A stretch of 64,000 nt of DNA from Candidatus Firestonebacteria bacterium RIFOXYD2_FULL_39_29 (GCA_001778375.1 MFGV01000061.1:1-64000), one strand, 5' to 3'. Counted from the stretch's first letter, positions 19,101 through 27,618 are shown. Made by a program: numbers and translations. Notes: a model not told the origin generated them from the sequence alone.

Positions 19101-19355
19101 TGTAAATAAACATTCACCAAGCATAAATTGGGCTTTTGGTGCCTTATCAGAATCCGGAAAATATCGAATGAATCTTTTATACTCATAAAAAGAATTCTTT
19201 TTATCTTCGTTTTGAATATAAAGCTTTGAGGCAATTGTATATTGCCCTTTCTCGGTAAGCTGCGACTGAGAAGGGTTATCCGCCTGCTTGTCAGCTCCGT
19301 ATATCGAAGCCCCGAGTAGACCGGCTATGATTATTATTTTAAGCATCTTTTCCAT
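16140..19355 (-). CDS. Large exported TPR-repeat protein
   Basis: 1071 residues. The first ~20 (MEKMLKIIIIAGLLGASIYG) form a signal peptide. The rest is a run of some twenty-five TPR-like units of about 35-37 residues, with recurring patterns such as YY.RGLCYYRLEYYSNAI, FPKS and ALY..A. A linker rich in A, T and V (about 770-795) splits the array in two. Units resemble those of BamD/YbgF-type proteins, which scaffold envelope complexes. It lies upstream of nothing obvious in operon and follows a PorV-like gene transcribed the same way. Likely periplasmic or outer-membrane scaffold; partner unknown. Confidence 0.85.
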   Translation of the reverse strand: MEKMLKIIIIAGLLGASIYGADKQADNPSQSQLTEKGQYTIASKLYIQNEDKKNSFYEYKRFIRYFPDSDKAPKAQFMLGECLFTEAIKAFSLKQVKDLRLKSKVDEKGVVLPEEVPFIPTFDNAIEEYKKVGGYSRNEVSDDALFRIAECYYNKGNYEKAIETFRDLTNVYSDSYLKSEAIYSIALCCLIREKWEEAANVLVQLGTMYPAYADSPKVQFALGLIAYYKNDISAAYERFKNVKTAEGYYYTGRCLDLQGKGFSAIVNYRKVVIEFPKSNYVERASYSIPESFYSATDYFSAANSYRKFMDQFPKSAYKAYASYKIGCSFFLQKNYNEAIKVFEDTRKTYADIEVAPVSAYLIAESLRKQSKLSEANVKYGSVVTEYFKENVAPYAQYKIGWCYYTVGAYPMAAGAYEQYNRDFDRHELFPYSLYMTANNFYKEKKFADSSKYYGMVLDKMPATNLYEASLCLLNDSEYEQRNFDQIITNYQFIANTLKPSDSVWRARTFLYVADAYFRSGLYKDAQMVFDMIRRDFKNTPEAVHAQSGMSYVSNATGKYDMAEKETKKVLESFDQEETKDTHDKMVTQSQYEIADSLFNQKKYTEALSLYEKYANDNSEDVLAPEALYRSGLCYYRLEYYSNAIKSWENLVEKYKNDKKAPEALYQVADTYFRAQKYTEAVTAFRKLIANYSEAKWVKDAQLRIGQSYYNAREYDSAMKEFKKYLDLYPEDAQVADVIESLESATKKKVEASAAAVTAGTKTTAAGADTENPVSESIDTLKSILVKYPNSKIAGEIQFKIGRKYYDDKKYDKAAEELLKVIMDYPETSSAGGAHFFLAESYYKLQNYEEALSAYRRYINNFSADEYVIDALFHSATSNYNLKLFADAALSYKEILKKFPESEFASAAMFNMALAYKKANKLEEAAATYTEFNKKYPADQNALSSLSEAANIYQKLKRFDLALESYRKYPFKNGDEASLEIQYQIAECFMKQDKNDEAEKELIKLGEMEPKSGAWRLTGLAKLAEIYEEKKKIDEAINIYNDIIKNAGKDEWINAAKLRIESIKAQLKEQGK

Positions 19356-19393
19356 ATTTTTCTAACTTTCCCCGCTATTCTTGATTATGATTT

Positions 19394-19709
19394 CACTGAT
19401 TACAAATCTACAGGATTCCACTGATACAAACCTTTTCCCGGCTTACTATTCTTTCTGTTATTAACCTCTTCGAGCTTACATAGGAGATTTTCAATTATTC
19501 ATGCCAAATTTCCGCTAAGGGCGAAATCTCGTCAGAAACTCTGACGGACAGGCTGCTCGGGGATTTCTTTGGCATAACGTCATAAGCTATTATACATCAA
19601 GTATTATATATAATCTATTATTTTCCCTAAAAACCAAGCAATAATAAGATTTTAATACACTATATTTCTATTTCTAAATCAGCGGAATCCTGTAGTTCTA
19701 TAATCGGTG
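19394..19709. repeat. Intergenic region bounded by 32-bp inverted repeats
   Basis: The arms 19394-19425 and 19678-19709 are inverted copies matching at about 26 of 32 positions (core CTACAGGATTCC). They enclose the ATGCCAAA-ended element at 19501-19575. No gene is visible in the whole gap 19356-19780. Confidence 0.55.
19501..19575. mobile_element. Short ATGCCAAA-ended repeat, copy 1
   Basis: A 75-bp non-coding unit with 8-bp terminal inverted repeats ATGCCAAA/TTTGGCAT. It shares CCGCTAAGGGCGA, CAGAAACTCTGACGGACAGG and CTGCTC with the longer unit at 31719-31827, in the same orientation. Confidence 0.6.
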
Positions 19710-19780
19710 GAATCTAACCCAAAATCCGTAAAGATATCCGCCTAAATAAGTCTGATATTCTGCTTGCGCAGGATTTCGGA

Positions 19781-20956
19781 TTACTGTATTTCCAGCTCTG
19801 ATTCGGCGCTCGGTATCCGGGTATCAACTGTAACGTTATTGATAACTCTTTCAATCTCATTTACTTTATCTATCAGCGTCAATTCTATTTCATAATCTCC
19901 GTCTTTCACCATATCACCGTTTTCAAGCTTTGCATCCCAGATATAACTTAAAGGCGGAGTATCCCTGCCTTCTAATTTCTTTATCATATTTCTTTTCACA
20001 TCTCTGATTGCAACCTGCCAGCTTTTCGTTCCATATTTAGTTGCCCCAATAAAAGTTATTTTAACGGTTTTATTTTTTCCCGCAGGAGAAAATGTTTTTG
20101 GACTGACTTTAATTCCCATGTCAAAGGAGCCAAACTTTATACCGGCGGTTATCTGATGGTTAAAATCATTCGAGTATGTAGAAAGGGAGGTAACAGAAAA
20201 ATCTATAAAATAATTACCGGAAGACAGGCCAAAACCGGCGGTCGGCACGGTATGATTTATTCCGCCTCTGATACTGAAATAACTATAAGGTTTGTACTCT
20301 ATACCGCCGTGAAAAGAAAATTCCGCGTTCTCTTTTTTTTCAATATCTATGGTGAAGTTAATCCTGTGTTCATACAAGCTTATACACGCCCCGCCTCTTA
20401 GAGTTAGAGGGTACGAACGTGTAATATCAAGAGCAAACGTCGGTTTAATAAGATTGATGACCGCGCCGCTCAAAGTTAAAAAATCAAGATCATAAAAAGA
20501 AATACCGGCGTCAGCGCCAAAACCAAAAGCCGTACCACTTGAAAACGACTGATTGAATCCTTTTAAAGTGAGACCCAGGCTCCAGGAGTAAAATTCTTTA
20601 CCAAGGGAAAGATAGGCCCCTGAAACAGTTTCATTTTTGAACGCATAATAAATACCACCCGCGGCAAAAGTCCCAAAGTATACAACAGGCTGGGTAAAAC
20701 CCGCAAAACACATATTACTACCGTCAAAATTACTGCCATAAACTACGCCTAATTGATTATTGTAGACCCTGGCGAGTCCTGCCGGATTCCAATAAACCGC
20801 TGTGACATCATTAGAAAGTCCGACAAAGGCCTTTCCCATAGAAACAGCGCGGGCGCCTATTCCGTAGTCCAGATAATCAGAAGGCGAGTTTAAACTTCCT
20901 GCAGCATTTGACAAAAGGATACTTAAGGACAATAAAAGAGGCCCGAATAATTTCAT
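19781..20956 (-). CDS. PorV/UPF0164-type outer-membrane beta-barrel protein
   Basis: 391 residues. A signal peptide (about 1-19) is followed by YGIGARAVSMGKAFVGLSNDVTAVYWNPAGLA, split across residues 31-64, the hallmark of PorV/UPF0164-like (FadL-related) proteins. Alternating hydrophobic strands fill the middle. The last ~90 residues resemble a FlgD-type Ig fold (NMIKKLEG, YIWDAKLENGDMVKDGDYEI). It is exported and embedded in the outer membrane. PorV proteins shuttle substrates in type 9 secretion in Bacteroidetes; no other such component is nearby, so that role is not claimed. Confidence 0.82.
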   Translation of the reverse strand: MKLFGPLLLSLSILLSNAAGSLNSPSDYLDYGIGARAVSMGKAFVGLSNDVTAVYWNPAGLARVYNNQLGVVYGSNFDGSNMCFAGFTQPVVYFGTFAAGGIYYAFKNETVSGAYLSLGKEFYSWSLGLTLKGFNQSFSSGTAFGFGADAGISFYDLDFLTLSGAVINLIKPTFALDITRSYPLTLRGGACISLYEHRINFTIDIEKKENAEFSFHGGIEYKPYSYFSIRGGINHTVPTAGFGLSSGNYFIDFSVTSLSTYSNDFNHQITAGIKFGSFDMGIKVSPKTFSPAGKNKTVKITFIGATKYGTKSWQVAIRDVKRNMIKKLEGRDTPPLSYIWDAKLENGDMVKDGDYEIELTLIDKVNEIERVINNVTVDTRIPSAESELEIQ

Positions 20957-21080
20957 TAGCTTTCCCTTTTTACCCGAAGTATAATATTTAAGTTACCTTT
21001 TCAGTTAGCCTTTCCTGCTTCAACCCTAAAACATTCCCATGTATCATTCGTAAAACTCAGGTACATAATCAGGTATAGGG

Positions 21081-21122
21081 TTTAACTCTGCACCCGAACA
21101 TAGAGAGTGGTACAGGGTTAAA
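21081..21122. repeat. Hairpin across the end of the HAMP gene
   Basis: TTTAACTCTGCACC (21081-21094) pairs with GGTACAGGGTTAAA (21109-21122), a 14-bp stem with one mismatch and one G-T pair. The right arm includes the stop codon of the HAMP-domain gene. No T run follows on the minus strand, so it looks more like a REP-type palindrome than a standard terminator. Confidence 0.5.
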
Positions 21123-21669
21123 TTTTAAAGAAACTCGTTATAGCTTTCATATCTGCGGATATTTCTTTCAAACTTATTTTCATTTCTTCTGCTTCTTTCC
21201 CTGCACCTATTTTATCCAGCTTTTTATTAAGATCTGATATTTTTTTATTTATCCTATCCAGGCACTTTCTGTCCTCAGCTACTGCTTTTCTTAACGCATG
21301 CATCATTTCATTAAAAGATATTTCGAAATCACGGAGCATATCACCTTTTCTCAAATCCACAAAAGTGGAGATATCCCCGTTAGTAATGTTTTTTATGCGC
21401 ATTTCAAAAGCGTAAATGGGACCGGCTATCTTGTGTGATAAAAATACTCCGAGAAAAATATTTAGAAGCGTCATTCCGACAAAGGATAAAAGAAGTATTA
21501 CATAAAACCTGTAAATATTATCCGAAACCTTCTGCGACATGGAAAGAGCATAGGAAAATATTCCCCCAAAGATTACAACTTCTATCGAAACAAGAACTAT
21601 AAGGAAAATGGACATCTTAATCTGAAGATCAGTATTAATATATATTTGCTGCCTTTTAAATAGACTCAT
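21118..21669 (-). CDS. HAMP-domain membrane protein without output domain
   Basis: 183 residues. Two membrane helices (about 17-40 and 54-77) flank a short outside loop. A HAMP domain follows (about 75-130: LSHKIAGPIYAFEMRIKNITNGDISTFVDLR), then a coiled coil (about 130-183). There is no kinase, cyclase or methyl-accepting domain. Its ATG overlaps the galT stop by one base (TGATG), so the two genes are coupled. HAMP-only proteins of this kind may pass on envelope signals; partner unknown. Confidence 0.78.
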   Translation of the reverse strand: MSLFKRQQIYINTDLQIKMSIFLIVLVSIEVVIFGGIFSYALSMSQKVSDNIYRFYVILLLSFVGMTLLNIFLGVFLSHKIAGPIYAFEMRIKNITNGDISTFVDLRKGDMLRDFEISFNEMMHALRKAVAEDRKCLDRINKKISDLNKKLDKIGAGKEAEEMKISLKEISADMKAITSFFKI

Positions 21670-22670
21670 CAGATCTCCACTTCTTTTAAATATTTTGCCG
21701 CTTCTTCCGGCGGTGTCGGATTAATATAAAATCCGGAACCCCACTCAAAGCCGGCCACTTTTGTAAGTTTTGGAATAATCTCCATATGCCAGTGGCTAAA
21801 ATAACCTTCGGTCTTTCTAAGAGGGGCCGTATGTATTATATAATTATACGGCGGATCATTTAATGCTCCTTTTATCTTTAAAAGTGTGTCTTTTAAAATT
21901 TTCGCCATATCGTAAGATTGCTCTTCGCTTATCGTAATAAAATCCGCATTATGAACTTTTGGGAGTATCCAGGTTTCAAACGGAAACCTCGGAGCAAACG
22001 GAGCAAACGCAACAAAATGTCTGTTTTCCAGTATTATCCTGGTTCCGTCTTTCATCTCCTGTTTTATCATATCGCAGAAGACACACCTCTCTTTATATTC
22101 ATAATGATGCTTGGCTCCTCCATATTCTTCAAGAACCCTTTTTGGTATTATAGGCGTGGCAATAAGCTGCGAATGCGGGTGTTCAAGAGTTGCTCCGGCC
22201 GCATCTCCGTAGTTACGGAAAATAAGAAGATATTCAAACCTAAGATCGTTCTTTAAATCCTGAGATCTCATTTTATAAGTCCAGATAACTTTCTGCACCT
22301 GTTCATAAGAAAAATCAGCCATGCTCTTATCATGTTCAGGGGTTTCAATGATAACCTCGTGGGCTCCAATACCTTCCATCATATCATACATACCGTCACC
22401 GCGCCGGTTAAGATCTCCTTCTACCCTGAGTACCGGAAATTTGTTTGGAACAACTCTTACCTGCCAGCCCGGAGTATTACGGGCTGTATGAGCGGGACGT
22501 ATTGCTATAATTTCCCCCGGAGTTTTTTCCTCGCTGCCATAGCAAAAAGGGCAAAACCCCCCCTTTTTTTCATGTTTGAAGGTGTCCATAAAATCGGTCG
22601 GTCTTTTAGATCTGTCTGTTGAAATAATAACCCATCTGTTGGAAACAGGATCTTTTCTAAGCTCAGGCAT
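21669..22670 (-). CDS. galT: Galactose-1-phosphate uridylyltransferase (HIT family)
   Basis: 333 residues. The active-site motif is EHPHSQLIATP (His triad with catalytic second His, about 162-172). Zinc ligands are present as CPFC (about 41-44) and CVFC (about 192-195). It exchanges UMP between UDP-glucose and galactose-1-phosphate in the Leloir pathway; relatives act as ADP-glucose or UDP-sugar phosphorylases, so substrate preference is not certain. Its promoter is at 22751-22779, and the HAMP gene follows in the same transcript. Confidence 0.9.
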   Translation of the reverse strand: MPELRKDPVSNRWVIISTDRSKRPTDFMDTFKHEKKGGFCPFCYGSEEKTPGEIIAIRPAHTARNTPGWQVRVVPNKFPVLRVEGDLNRRGDGMYDMMEGIGAHEVIIETPEHDKSMADFSYEQVQKVIWTYKMRSQDLKNDLRFEYLLIFRNYGDAAGATLEHPHSQLIATPIIPKRVLEEYGGAKHHYEYKERCVFCDMIKQEMKDGTRIILENRHFVAFAPFAPRFPFETWILPKVHNADFITISEEQSYDMAKILKDTLLKIKGALNDPPYNYIIHTAPLRKTEGYFSHWHMEIIPKLTKVAGFEWGSGFYINPTPPEEAAKYLKEVEI

Positions 22671-22750
22671 GTATTCTCCTTTTTCTCGTCAGGAAATCAG
22701 AAGAAATCGTAGAACTCTCAACTTACGACTTCTTGAATATTTACTTTAAA

Positions 22751-22779
22751 AGTATAGCATACACACAGGGTTAATTCAA
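22751..22779 (-). promoter_or_regulatory. Sigma-70-type promoter for galT
   Basis: On the minus strand, TTGAAT (22774-22779) and TATACT (22751-22756) are separated by exactly 17 bases. They lie about 80 bases upstream of the galT start. Sequence match only. Confidence 0.6.
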
Positions 22780-22959
22780 TTTGTAAAAACAATTACTCTT
22801 TTCATCTTCTTAATATATAATATTTCATGAATTATAATTTATTTGTTTTATTTTTACAGACCGACAACTGAGGCATTACCTAAGGTTTTCTGCCATCCTG
22901 AACCGGATTCAGGATCTCTTAATTTCGTAAAGATTACGAGGAATCAATGTTTCAATGTA

Positions 22960-22988
22960 TTGACATTTAGCACTTATTCTAATAGAAT
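22960..22988 (+). promoter_or_regulatory. Sigma-70-type promoter for the UroD-family gene
   Basis: TTGACA (22960-22965), a 17-base spacer and TAGAAT (22983-22988) give a near-consensus promoter about 95 bases before the start at 23085. The rest of the 22671-23084 gap between the divergent galT and UroD genes shows no other gene. Confidence 0.7.
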
Positions 22989-23084
22989 AAACTATCATTA
23001 ACTTAACGGTTGATTCTCGTTTGTTTTAATTAGAAGTATTTAAAAAAGCCGGACAAAAAGTAAAAAAAGAGAAAGCTAAAATAA

Positions 23085-24194
23085 ATGACCTCAAAAGAAA
23101 GACTACATTGCATACTTAAGGGAAATATTCCGGACCGGGTACCTGTTTCAACATACGAGTTAAACGGCTGGAATTTTGATTCCTTTGAGAATAAAGAACC
23201 TTCCTATAAAAAACTAATGGATCTCGTAAGGGAAAAGACTGATTGTCTCTACATGTCAAGTGTTTCTTTTGATAATAGTTACATTGGGAAAAACACCATT
23301 GTTGAAAATAAAACTGAAGGCATTTCCACAATCTCTAATATTATAATTAAAACTCCGGAAGGAGATATTAAGAGAACCACGCGCGTCGACAGCAATGTTT
23401 ATACTACCTGGAATCTTGAGCATTTTTTGAAAACTGACGAAGATCTCAAGCGCTACATGTCAATCCCCGACACACAGGAAAAACCTGACTGTTCCCGCCT
23501 TTTTGAAATAGAAAAAAAGCTTGGAGATAAAGGGATGATTTTACTGTCCATAGAGGATCCCATCTGCGTAGCGGCGGAACTCTTTGAATTTGGAGAGTTT
23601 ACCATAAGAGCGCTTACACAGACAGAAGATATCGTAAAACTGCTGGATAAACTCTATTTTTCACAACTCGAACATCTTAAAGATATTTTAAAACAGATAA
23701 AAAACAGAGGCTATCTCTTCAGGATCTGCGGTCCGGAATACGCAACTCCGCCTTATCTTTCTCCTGAATATTTTCATGACTTTGTATGCAAATATGACAA
23801 GGAATTCATACGTCTGATAAAAGAAAGCGGTAATTTTGCGCGTATTCACTCTCACGGCAAAATAGCCAGGGTCTTTGACCATATACTTGAGATGGCCCCG
23901 GACGGGCTTGACCCTATTGAAGCGCCGCATAACGGAGATATATTACTTAAGGAAGCCAAAGAAAGAAGCAAAGGCAAACTCTGTCTCTTTGGAAACATTC
24001 AGCTTAGGGACCTGGAAAACGCAAAACCCGGGGAAATGGAAAATATTGTAAAAGACTGCATGAAAGACGCAAAAGAAGGCGGCCGTTATGTTATTATGCC
24101 GACCGCAGCACCTATCAATGTACCGCTTTCTCCAATTACGGCAAGAAATTATGAAATATTCATAGAAACAGCTTTAAAACACGGTAAATATTAA
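23085..24194 (+). CDS. Uroporphyrinogen decarboxylase (URO-D) family protein
   Basis: 369 residues. The family start TSKERLHCILKGNIPDRVPV is present, as are GDKGMILLSIEDP and the C-terminal GGRYVIMPTAAPINVPLSP. Members include HemE and corrinoid methyltransferases (MtaA, MtbA, CmuA). The usual H-x-C zinc motif of MtaA/MtbA is replaced by RIHSHGK (about 262), a variant seen in poorly characterised relatives. No other haem genes are nearby, so true HemE is unlikely. It may be a methyltransferase partner for the corrinoid protein at 6239-6868; that link is inference. Followed 30 bases later by a CBM9-like gene. Confidence 0.82.
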   Translation: MTSKERLHCILKGNIPDRVPVSTYELNGWNFDSFENKEPSYKKLMDLVREKTDCLYMSSVSFDNSYIGKNTIVENKTEGISTISNIIIKTPEGDIKRTTRVDSNVYTTWNLEHFLKTDEDLKRYMSIPDTQEKPDCSRLFEIEKKLGDKGMILLSIEDPICVAAELFEFGEFTIRALTQTEDIVKLLDKLYFSQLEHLKDILKQIKNRGYLFRICGPEYATPPYLSPEYFHDFVCKYDKEFIRLIKESGNFARIHSHGKIARVFDHILEMAPDGLDPIEAPHNGDILLKEAKERSKGKLCLFGNIQLRDLENAKPGEMENIVKDCMKDAKEGGRYVIMPTAAPINVPLSPITARNYEIFIETALKHGKY

Positions 24195-24224
24195 AAAAAG
24201 ATTTTTTGATATTCAGGAGTTATA

Positions 24225-24857
24225 ATGAGAAAAAAAGTTTATATTTGCAAAAATATTAGACAGCCCATAAAAATTGACGGAAATATAAATAAACCTGCCT
24301 GGAAAAAGATAAAGCCAATTACGGATTTTGAAACTCCCTGGAAAAAAGCAGGAGATCTTCACCAAAAAACCGAATGCCGTATCTGCAGAGATGATGATTT
24401 TTTGTATGTGGGTTATCTTGCTTATGATATTGACATCATCTACATTGACAGAGGTTATAAAGGTGTTGTCTGTCTTGACGATGTTGTAGAGATTTTTCTG
24501 GATCCCCATCCTAAAGACAAAGATTATTTCGGTTTTGAAGTCAATGCCGGCGGCTATTACCTTGACTATGCCGCCAGTTTCTACAGAAAATTTAATAATA
24601 AATGGAGCGCAAAGGGTTTTAAAACAAAGACTATTATAAAGAAAGGGAAGTATTTTTCCTGCGAAATGGCAATACCTTTCTCCGCCTTAAAACGCTACCC
24701 TGTCCCCGGAGAGATATGGAAGATAGGTCTTTACAGAGTAGATTACAACATGATAAATGGCGTGAAAAATGATGAGTATCATATCTGGCACCCCAACAAA
24801 AACAAAACCCCGGACTTCCACAGAGAAAAGTCTTTTGGAATACTGAAGTTCCAGTAA
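24225..24857 (+). CDS. CBM9-like carbohydrate-binding protein
   Basis: 210 residues forming one CBM family 9-like domain: IKIDGNINKPAWKKI at the start, then TECRICRDDDFLYVGYLAYD, VVEIFLDPH, YFGFEVNAGG, and CEMAIPFSAL with GEIWKIGLYRVD near the end. It lacks a signal peptide and any catalytic domain. Such domains bind reducing ends of sugars or haem; here the ligand is unknown. It is probably co-transcribed with the UroD-family gene 30 bases upstream. Confidence 0.82.
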   Translation: MRKKVYICKNIRQPIKIDGNINKPAWKKIKPITDFETPWKKAGDLHQKTECRICRDDDFLYVGYLAYDIDIIYIDRGYKGVVCLDDVVEIFLDPHPKDKDYFGFEVNAGGYYLDYAASFYRKFNNKWSAKGFKTKTIIKKGKYFSCEMAIPFSALKRYPVPGEIWKIGLYRVDYNMINGVKNDEYHIWHPNKNKTPDFHREKSFGILKFQ

Positions 24858-24862
24858 CATTA

Positions 24863-25022
24863 AAGCAATTACTAAGATTAAAATTCTAAATCCTAAATAA
24901 TCACTTAATAATAAAATCTTAAACAAAATCGTTGTCTTTATACTAATAAACTTCCTTACTTTTATCACTTAGTACTTTGACCTTAGTTATTGTTTATAAT
25001 TTAGTATTTAGTTATTAGTGCT
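24863..25022. repeat. AT-rich dispersed repeat, copy B
   Basis: Inverted, diverged copy of the repeat at 15541-15695 (shared blocks when reversed: AGCACTAATAACTAA, GTTTATTA, ACGATTTTGTTTAAGATTT, ATTATTAAGT). It fills the gap between the CBM9-like gene and the end of the helicase gene. Confidence 0.6.
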
Positions 25023-25029
25023 TGTTTTA

Positions 25030-27429
25030 TTAAAGGTATTTCCAAAACCCTTTATTCTTCTCATCCCTGACGCCGGATAATATCAGGCGGTCTCTTGCTC
25101 TGGTCACGGCAACATAAAATATCCTTTTTTCTTCTTCCTCTTCTTTCATTTTAAGCTCAACAAATTCAGAGATCTTTCCCCTTATTTCCTTGTCCGGACA
25201 ATATAATATCCCGGTCATATCCTTCCCCTCATTTACCCGTATATAATCTCTATCCCTCCTTACCTCTTCACCCATTCTGACAAAGAAAACCACAGGAAAT
25301 TCCAGACCTTTTGCAGTATGAACCGTCATTATCCTTACAGCATCCGTATCTTCAGTGTTCAAGTTTGCTTTCGGCTCTTCATCAGTATCTACTCTTTCCT
25401 CAAAATAGGCCCGTATCTCCTGTAAAGAGTCGCCTCTGGTCTCAAACTCCTGCACAATTTCTATAAATTTCTTTATATTAGCCGATCTCTGAGGCTCCCA
25501 AAAATACTTCCAGCCTTTTGCTTTTTCCATGAAACTTTCCAAAATTTGATTTAACGGAGTTGTGTTAAGCATCAAGGAATGCTCTATAATTATTTTGAAC
25601 TTTTCATTTGTTCTGATTTTTTCATATAACGTTTTTCCTTCTTTCGAAACTAAATCTATTATCTCTTCTTCTTTCAGTGAGAATAAACGGCTTTTTAAAA
25701 GCAAATAAAGGTTATAATCGTCAGTGGGTTCAATCAGCGTAAAAAGAAGAGATCTTAGAATGATGATTTCCGGCTGCTGATAAAAACCGAGCCCGTTTAC
25801 AACAACATAATCTATTTTTGCTTTCGAAAAAGCTTCTTCAAAATCAGCCAGGTGCGTTCTTTTCCTGAGGAGTACAGCAATATCCCCTTTTTTTATTTTT
25901 CCGGATACTTCTTTATTGTCAACCCCTTTGGTATAAACATCTTCTTTCCCCACAAGTTCACTTATCCGTCCAGCTACTTTTCTTGCCTCTGCCAGACTGT
26001 CCTTCTCCCCTTTAGGAACTTCCAATATTTCAACTTTCCCCGCAACATTCCGGATAGAATCAAAGCTTTTATATTGTGTTCTCCATTTCGGTTCAAAACG
26101 TCCTCTGGTCATTATCCGTGAGAATATTTTATTTACATACTCTACAATTTCTTTACCGCTCCGGTAATTCTCGCTTACCTGTTCATATATAAACCCGCTG
26201 CCATACCACTTTTTCATTTCCACTACCGCAGTATCAAATACTTCTACATTCGCGCTTCGGAAGCCGAATATTGACTGCTTTTCATCCCCGACAATAAACA
26301 ATGTGGGGATTATACCTTCATCTCTTTTACTTCCCAGTCCGGATCTCCATTCCTCGGTAAGCTTATTAATTATTGACCACTGAAGAAAGTTAGTATCCTG
26401 AAACTCATCTACAAAAATATGATCCGTTTGCTCGTCAAAAGCATAAAGTATATTGTCCACCTCTGTATGATTGTTTAACAGCTCATAGGTACTATATTCA
26501 AGATCATTGAAATCCAGAACATTTAATTCTTTCTTTTTCTTTGTATACTCGTTATTGCTGAATACAAATATTTCATAGAACATTAAAAGTTCATTATTAT
26601 AAACAAAGCGCTTTGCCTCATTATAAAGATCAAATATTTTCTCATTAACAGCAGCATATTCTTCCCTGGATATTTTAATACCCGAGTCTTTCGGAATGTT
26701 TTTTCTGGGGGTACCCGCGGTTGTAAGGAGCAAATCCCTTATGGAATCAACAGCATAAACAATACTTTCCGGAGAGTCTTCTTTGATTATCTCTTTGTAA
26801 TGATCTTCAAAGTAAGTATCCTCTTTCAAAGCGGTAACCGCTGAAAATTGCGTTTTTTTAAAATTTGAAACATTGAGTAACTTTGGTCTTCCGACTAACG
26901 TCGCAGGACGGAGTAAAAAGAATTTCTCTATTATTTCTTTTAATTTACTCCACCCATATTTAGAGCTAAGGTCTACCAGATGCTTTCGTAAAGCTTGAAT
27001 ATTTTCTTTTCCTTTCACCTGCTCTGATTCTATTATTCCGGTAAAAGAGGAAGATAAAACGTTATCAATCAGACCGGTATCTTTCGGATCTACTATCTCA
27101 AAATTGGGATCCAGATCAAGTTCAAACGCAAATCTCTTCAGCAAGCTTAAACAAAAACTATGAATGGTTGAGATTCTCATCAGAAATATTTTTTCTTTAA
27201 TATTTTTGTAAAGTTCGGGTTTTTCCGCTTTTAAAATCCTTAGAATTCTTTCTTTCATTTCCACTGCCGCTTTTTCGGTAAAAGTAATAGCCAGAATCCT
27301 TTCCGGACTTACCCCTGCAGACAAAAGTGCAATGTACCGGCGGGCAAGCTTTTCAGTCTTACCGGAACCCGCTGGAGCGGAAACAACGACGTTCTTGGTT
27401 ATGTCGAATATGGACGAAGGATTGCTCAT
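25030..27429 (-). CDS. UvrD/RecB-like superfamily 1 helicase, no nuclease domain
   Basis: 799 residues. Motif I is SAPAGSGKTEKLARRY (about 17-32), Ia TFTEKAAVEMKER, II HIFVDEFQDTNFLQW (about 340), III VGDEKQSIFGFRSA, IV-V region VMTVHTAKGLEFPVVFF (about 715) and VI FYVAVTRARDRL (about 775). The order and spacing match the AddA/RecB group. AddA is 1100-1250 residues and ends in a RecB-type nuclease; this protein stops right after motif VI at GFWKYL. No addB is adjacent. It may be a truncated AddA or a stand-alone repair helicase. A dispersed repeat begins 8 bases after the stop. Confidence 0.85.
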   Translation of the reverse strand: MSNPSSIFDITKNVVVSAPAGSGKTEKLARRYIALLSAGVSPERILAITFTEKAAVEMKERILRILKAEKPELYKNIKEKIFLMRISTIHSFCLSLLKRFAFELDLDPNFEIVDPKDTGLIDNVLSSSFTGIIESEQVKGKENIQALRKHLVDLSSKYGWSKLKEIIEKFFLLRPATLVGRPKLLNVSNFKKTQFSAVTALKEDTYFEDHYKEIIKEDSPESIVYAVDSIRDLLLTTAGTPRKNIPKDSGIKISREEYAAVNEKIFDLYNEAKRFVYNNELLMFYEIFVFSNNEYTKKKKELNVLDFNDLEYSTYELLNNHTEVDNILYAFDEQTDHIFVDEFQDTNFLQWSIINKLTEEWRSGLGSKRDEGIIPTLFIVGDEKQSIFGFRSANVEVFDTAVVEMKKWYGSGFIYEQVSENYRSGKEIVEYVNKIFSRIMTRGRFEPKWRTQYKSFDSIRNVAGKVEILEVPKGEKDSLAEARKVAGRISELVGKEDVYTKGVDNKEVSGKIKKGDIAVLLRKRTHLADFEEAFSKAKIDYVVVNGLGFYQQPEIIILRSLLFTLIEPTDDYNLYLLLKSRLFSLKEEEIIDLVSKEGKTLYEKIRTNEKFKIIIEHSLMLNTTPLNQILESFMEKAKGWKYFWEPQRSANIKKFIEIVQEFETRGDSLQEIRAYFEERVDTDEEPKANLNTEDTDAVRIMTVHTAKGLEFPVVFFVRMGEEVRRDRDYIRVNEGKDMTGILYCPDKEIRGKISEFVELKMKEEEEEKRIFYVAVTRARDRLILSGVRDEKNKGFWKYL

Positions 27430-27482
27430 GGTGTATTATACGATACCCCGGATAAAGTTTACATGCAATAAATCACACAATG

Positions 27483-27514
27483 AAGTACTATTGACTAATG
27501 ACTAGTGACTATTT
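27483..27514. repeat. 32-bp inverted repeat, left arm
   Basis: Starts AAGTACTATTGACTAATGAC. Its reverse complement matches 27974-28005 at all but two positions. The two arms enclose the broken S23 gene. Gap 27430-27618 shows no gene. Confidence 0.75.
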
Positions 27515-27618
27515 TATGAAGGCAAGATAATGACTTTGCCATATTATTTCAATTACTTAATTTAATATTGGAGTAAGTTTTATTCAATTCTCATAGTTCG
27601 TCAATAGTCAATTATTTT

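Noticed and set aside
19781-20956. Claiming a type 9 secretion system from the PorV-like protein
   Set aside because: No PorU, PorT, SprA or C-terminal sorting domains are visible; UPF0164-like proteins occur without that system.
23085-24194. Calling the UroD-family gene hemE
   Set aside because: No other haem genes nearby, the sequence fits the broader methyltransferase-like group, and the start and active-site patterns are not HemE-like.
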